In this document: in pieces, positions 63,897-64,000 of the stretch | Position numbering within the stretch: position 1 is the stretch's first letter | How the letters are laid out: each line of letters opens with the position of its first letter | Made by a program: the position numbers and the translations under genes | Notes under the pieces: generated by a model | Databases searched by the model: none | The model's input: only the letters and a program-made list of their open reading frames with translations | What the model was told of the DNA's origin: nothing | Assembly: GCA_049347715.1 (NCBI GenBank) | Contig: CP186339.1 | Span: 3,410,001-3,474,000 of the forward strand | From: Thalassotalea_B piscium_A | GTDB taxonomy: Bacteria > Pseudomonadota > Gammaproteobacteria > Enterobacterales > Alteromonadaceae | Reading direction: 5' to 3' | DNA length: 64,000 bases

Positions 63897-64000
63897 ATGA
63901 AAAATAAATTAAAATTAGTTAGTTGCGCAATGTTACTTTGTACTAGCGCATTAAGTTTTGCCCAAGAAGTGGTTATTGATAAAGTCGCTGCAATTGTTAA
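63897..64000 (+). CDS. surA: Periplasmic chaperone/PPIase SurA (partial, N terminus)
   Basis: Only the first 34 codons are present: a signal peptide (KLVSCAMLLCTSALSFAQ) and the start of the mature protein VVIDKVAAIVN, which matches SurA. SurA folds outer-membrane proteins including LptD, and lptD-surA adjacency is conserved. The rest lies beyond the right edge. Confidence 0.88.
   Translation, partial: MKNKLKLVSCAMLLCTSALSFAQEVVIDKVAAIV

Noticed and set aside
1..64000. CRISPR arrays, tRNA or rRNA genes, prophage structural genes
   Set aside because: No regularly spaced repeats, no cloverleaf or rRNA-like sequence and no capsid, tail or terminase proteins were seen.

Overview
The window reads as chromosomal DNA of a low-GC marine gammaproteobacterium of the Alteromonadales, closest in feel to Colwellia or Thalassotalea. 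That placement is an inference from the AT-rich base use, the complete mra/dcw order, RraB, RapA-RluA, the DjlA/MurU-AmgK/LptD-SurA neighbourhood and a split ccm locus of the kind known in Shewanella. No rRNA, tRNA or CRISPR array was seen.

Layout. 1-11.8 kb (minus strand): the division and cell-wall cluster mraZ-rsmH-ftsL-ftsI-murE-murF-mraY-murD-ftsW-murG-murC, with murC cut by the window edge. Genes overlap or abut almost throughout, and mraZ is preceded by a four-unit, 10-bp-period MraZ operator. 12.1-18.8 kb (minus): ccmF-ccmG-ccmH-ccmI-hemH-ycxB-like-tauE, one likely operon joining cytochrome c maturation with the last step of heme synthesis. 19.1-21.9 kb (plus): the divergent ccmABCDE operon. 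22-34 kb: housekeeping and signalling genes, namely an FHS-type sugar transporter, rraB, plsC, an OmpV-like outer-membrane protein, a GST-like protein, an acyl-CoA dehydrogenase with a PsrA-like site, a chemoreceptor coupled to a cysteine-rich thiol protein, a secreted transglutaminase-like protein and a hybrid histidine kinase.

35-38.4 kb is a graveyard: fragments of unknown genes, a frameshifted gene ending beside a decayed IS3-type transposase, and very AT-rich DNA. One small gene of 48 codons there looks intact. 38.4-47.8 kb is a metal-resistance island: a CDF exporter, a CzcCBA/CusCBA-type RND efflux system with a histidine-rich adaptor and a small His/Cys-rich periplasmic protein, a second CDF exporter coupled to a transglutaminase-like protein, and a divergent CadR/PbrR-type regulator with a textbook 19-bp-spacer promoter.

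48-53.8 kb is the least explained part. An intact IS256-family element (1293 bp, 8-bp target duplication) sits beside a group of unrecognised genes. A 347-residue protein is translationally coupled to a 51-codon ORF, and a 122-residue protein shares its N-terminal helical motif. Next comes a tandem pair of PIN-PhoH (PhoH2) genes, the first truncated right after its Walker A motif, with a 25-codon ORF wedged and coupled between them.

54.2-64 kb returns to core genome: rapA, rluA and a DUF3530 protein on plus; djlA, murU and amgK (muropeptide recycling) on minus; lptD and the start of surA on plus.
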